64,000 bases of DNA, from positions 62,001-126,000 of the forward strand of contig NZ_JALDYX010000009.1 in NCBI RefSeq assembly GCF_024267675.1. Reading direction: 5' to 3'. The notes beneath the pieces are model-generated. The model ran no database searches. It was not told where the DNA came from and saw only the letters and a program-made list of their open reading frames with translations. Below are positions 62,185 through 64,000 of the stretch, in pieces. How positions within the stretch are numbered: position 1 is the first letter of the stretch; every line of letters starts with the position of its first letter. The position numbers were made by a program, and so were the translations under genes. Source of the stretch: Marinobacterium sedimentorum. GTDB taxonomy: Bacteria; Pseudomonadota; Gammaproteobacteria; Pseudomonadales; Balneatricaceae.

Positions 62185-64000
62185 ATGGCCTTGTTGCAAA
62201 TAGCTGAACCCGGACAGAGCCCGGATCCCCACAAGCGCAAGCTCGCGGTGGGTATTGATCTGGGTACCACAAATTCACTGGTCGCGACGGTTCGCAGTGG
62301 CGAATCGGTGACTCTGCCGGATGAGCAGGGGCGACATACGCTGCCATCCGTCGTGCGTTATCTTGCCGAAGGCGGGCCTGAAGTGGGCCATGACGCCTAT
62401 GCCCAGGCGGTTGCTGATCCCTTCAACACCATTCAGTCCGTCAAGCGCCTTATGGGGCGCGGTGTTGCCGATATTAAGAAGCTGGGTGACGAGCTGCCCT
62501 ACCGCTTTGAGCGTCTGGATGAGGGCATGCCCTACCTGTCGACTGCCGCCGGAGTGAAGAGCCCGGTGGAGATATCCGCGGATATTCTGCGCACGCTGCA
62601 GCGCCGCGCCGAAGATTCCCTGGGTGGTGAACTGACGGGTGCCGTGATTACGGTGCCGGCCTATTTCGATGATGCCCAGCGTCAGGCCACCAAGGATGCG
62701 GCGACCCTGGCGGGGCTCAAGGTGCTGCGTCTGCTGAGCGAGCCAACCGCCGCGGCTGTGGCCTATGGCCTTGATGAGGCCGCCGAAGGCGTGATCGCTG
62801 TGTATGATCTGGGCGGCGGTACCTTCGATATTTCCATTCTGCGTCTCAGCAAGGGTGTGTTCGAGGTCATGGCGACCGGTGGCGACAGTGCCCTGGGGGG
62901 CGACGATCTGGATCTGGCGCTGGCCAACTGGCTGGTGGATCAGCTTGGCATCGCGGCCGGGCTGGGTTCGGCGGATGCGCGCTACCTGACCGAACAGGCG
63001 CGCAGTATCAAGGAGCGTCTGACTGACGAGCCTGTCGTTGAGACGCTGCTTGCCGTCGCGGGTGTCGAGAAGCGCGTCTGTATAGACAGTGACCAGTTTG
63101 GCGAGCTTATCCATGATCTGGTGGCGCGCACCATTCGTGCCTGTCGTCGTGCGCTGAAAGACGCCGGTGTAAGCGTGGCGCAGGTGCAGGATATCGTCAT
63201 GGTGGGGGGCTCGACGCGCGTGCCTCAGGTACGCGAGGCCGTGCAGCAGTTTTTTGGCAAGGCGCTGCGAATCGATATAGATCCGGACCGCGTGGTGGCG
63301 CTTGGTGCGGCACTGCAGGCCGATGTGCTGGCAGGTAACAAGCCGGACAGCGACATGCTGCTGCTGGACGTTATTCCGCTGTCTTTGGGGCTTGAAATCA
63401 TGGGTGGGCTGGTTGAAAAGCTGGTGCCCCGCAATACCGCGATTCCGGTCGCCAAGGCCCAGGAGTTCACCACCTATCAGGATGGTCAGACGGCCATGGC
63501 GATTCACGTGCTGCAGGGTGAGCGGGAGCTGGTTGATGACTGTCGCTCGCTGGCGCGTTTTGAGCTGCGTGGTATTCCGCCAATGGCTGCCGGTGCCGCC
63601 AAAATCCGCGTGACCTTTCAGGTGGACGCCGATGGCCTGTTGAATGTTGAGGCCAAAGAGCTTTCCACCGGTGTCGAAAGCCGGATTCAGGTCAAGCCTT
63701 CCTATGGTCTGAGCGATACCGAAATCGAGCGCATGCTGAAGGAATCCTACAGCTTTGCACAGGAAGATCTGGTGTTGCGAAATCTGCGTGAACAGCAGGT
63801 GGATGCAGACCGCTTGCTGCACTCGCTGGAGCAGGCGCTGATCGAAGACGGTGCGGCTTTGCTGACGCCGGCGGAGCGTGAAGTTCTGCAGGCCGCGATG
63901 ATGCAGCTGCAGGAATTGCGTGCCGGGTCTGATCACCGTGCTATCGAAAGTGGTGTAAAAGCGTTGGCGGCCGCCAGTGACGAGTTCGCCTCGCGCCGGA
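62185..64000 (+). CDS. hscA: Chaperone HscA (3' end beyond window)
   Basis: Hsp70-family ATPase reading [20 protein letters not shown] and then [19 protein letters not shown], with the ATPase motifs [17 protein letters not shown] and [16 protein letters not shown]. The substrate domain begins near residue 385 ([24 protein letters not shown]). It helps transfer clusters from IscU with HscB. It starts 15 bases after hscB. About 605 codons are visible of the usual 615-620, so the gene is cut near its end by the window edge. Confidence 0.97.
   Translation, partial: MALLQIAEPGQSPDPHKRKLAVGIDLGTTNSLVATVRSGESVTLPDEQGRHTLPSVVRYLAEGGPEVGHDAYAQAVADPFNTIQSVKRLMGRGVADIKKLGDELPYRFERLDEGMPYLSTAAGVKSPVEISADILRTLQRRAEDSLGGELTGAVITVPAYFDDAQRQATKDAATLAGLKVLRLLSEPTAAAVAYGLDEAAEGVIAVYDLGGGTFDISILRLSKGVFEVMATGGDSALGGDDLDLALANWLVDQLGIAAGLGSADARYLTEQARSIKERLTDEPVVETLLAVAGVEKRVCIDSDQFGELIHDLVARTIRACRRALKDAGVSVAQVQDIVMVGGSTRVPQVREAVQQFFGKALRIDIDPDRVVALGAALQADVLAGNKPDSDMLLLDVIPLSLGLEIMGGLVEKLVPRNTAIPVAKAQEFTTYQDGQTAMAIHVLQGERELVDDCRSLARFELRGIPPMAAGAAKIRVTFQVDADGLLNVEAKELSTGVESRIQVKPSYGLSDTEIERMLKESYSFAQEDLVLRNLREQQVDADRLLHSLEQALIEDGAALLTPAEREVLQAAMMQLQELRAGSDHRAIESGVKALAAASDEFASRR

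Overview
This window reads as a chromosomal segment of a GC-rich gammaproteobacterium close to Pseudomonas and the Oceanospirillales (a Marinobacterium-like marine organism is my best guess, not a demonstrated assignment). The reason is gene order as well as sequence. The blocks yajQ / ampG / SDR / fxsA / groES-groEL, argG / motY / rnt / peroxiredoxin / grxD / argF, and suhB / trmJ / iscR-iscS-iscU-iscA-hscB-hscA follow, with small losses, the order I recall from Pseudomonas. I see no prophage, CRISPR array, rRNA or recognisable tRNA. Protein-coding density is high throughout.

Layout. 0-7 kb: yajQ, two abutting inverted-repeat elements, a probably Fur-controlled Cys-rich small gene, ampG, an SDR reductase, fxsA and the heat-shock operon groES-groEL with a sigma-32-type promoter. 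7-16.5 kb: a peptide-use operon with a family 5 binding protein, two permeases, two ATPases, an M14 carboxypeptidase, a LysR regulator and the prolidase PepQ, followed by a RecQ helicase. 18.8-28.1 kb: a PaiB-type flavoprotein, a large diverged class A penicillin-binding protein, an acyl-CoA synthetase, a sodium symporter, a membrane-anchored coiled-coil protein and ThpR. 28.7-34 kb: a catabolic cluster with an ectoine-hydrolase-like M24 protein, threonine aldolase, aldehyde dehydrogenase and an AbgA-like M20 amidohydrolase.

34-46.5 kb: class I fumarase, a small hypothetical protein, a flavodoxin, nfsA, then a translationally coupled minus-strand operon (AMP/thymidine phosphorylase, PRPP synthetase paralogue, AlkB). 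A CBS-domain protein, a DnaT-like protein and a lambda-P-like helicase loader follow, then a DUF3549-like protein and a KefB-type antiporter. 46.6-57 kb: YqcC with class II DAHP synthase, a carboxymuconolactone decarboxylase-like protein, MetR, argF and argD, grxD, a 2-Cys peroxiredoxin, RNase T, MotY and argG. 57-64 kb: suhB, trmJ and the isc/hsc operon. hscA runs off the right edge.

The points I find most worth attention are: (1) a SuhB homologue that has lost several inositol-monophosphatase active-site residues; (2) a family of miniature inverted-repeat elements, some ending in CTAG, that sit at gene 3' ends and in two cases supply the stop codon; (3) the coupled phosphorylase-PRPP synthetase-AlkB operon; (4) the DoeA-like/aldolase/ALDH/M20 cluster, which could form a retro-aldol route for a hydroxylated diamino acid; (5) a chromosomal DnaT-like plus lambda-P-like loader pair. 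All functional statements rest on reading motifs and recalling families; no database search was run.
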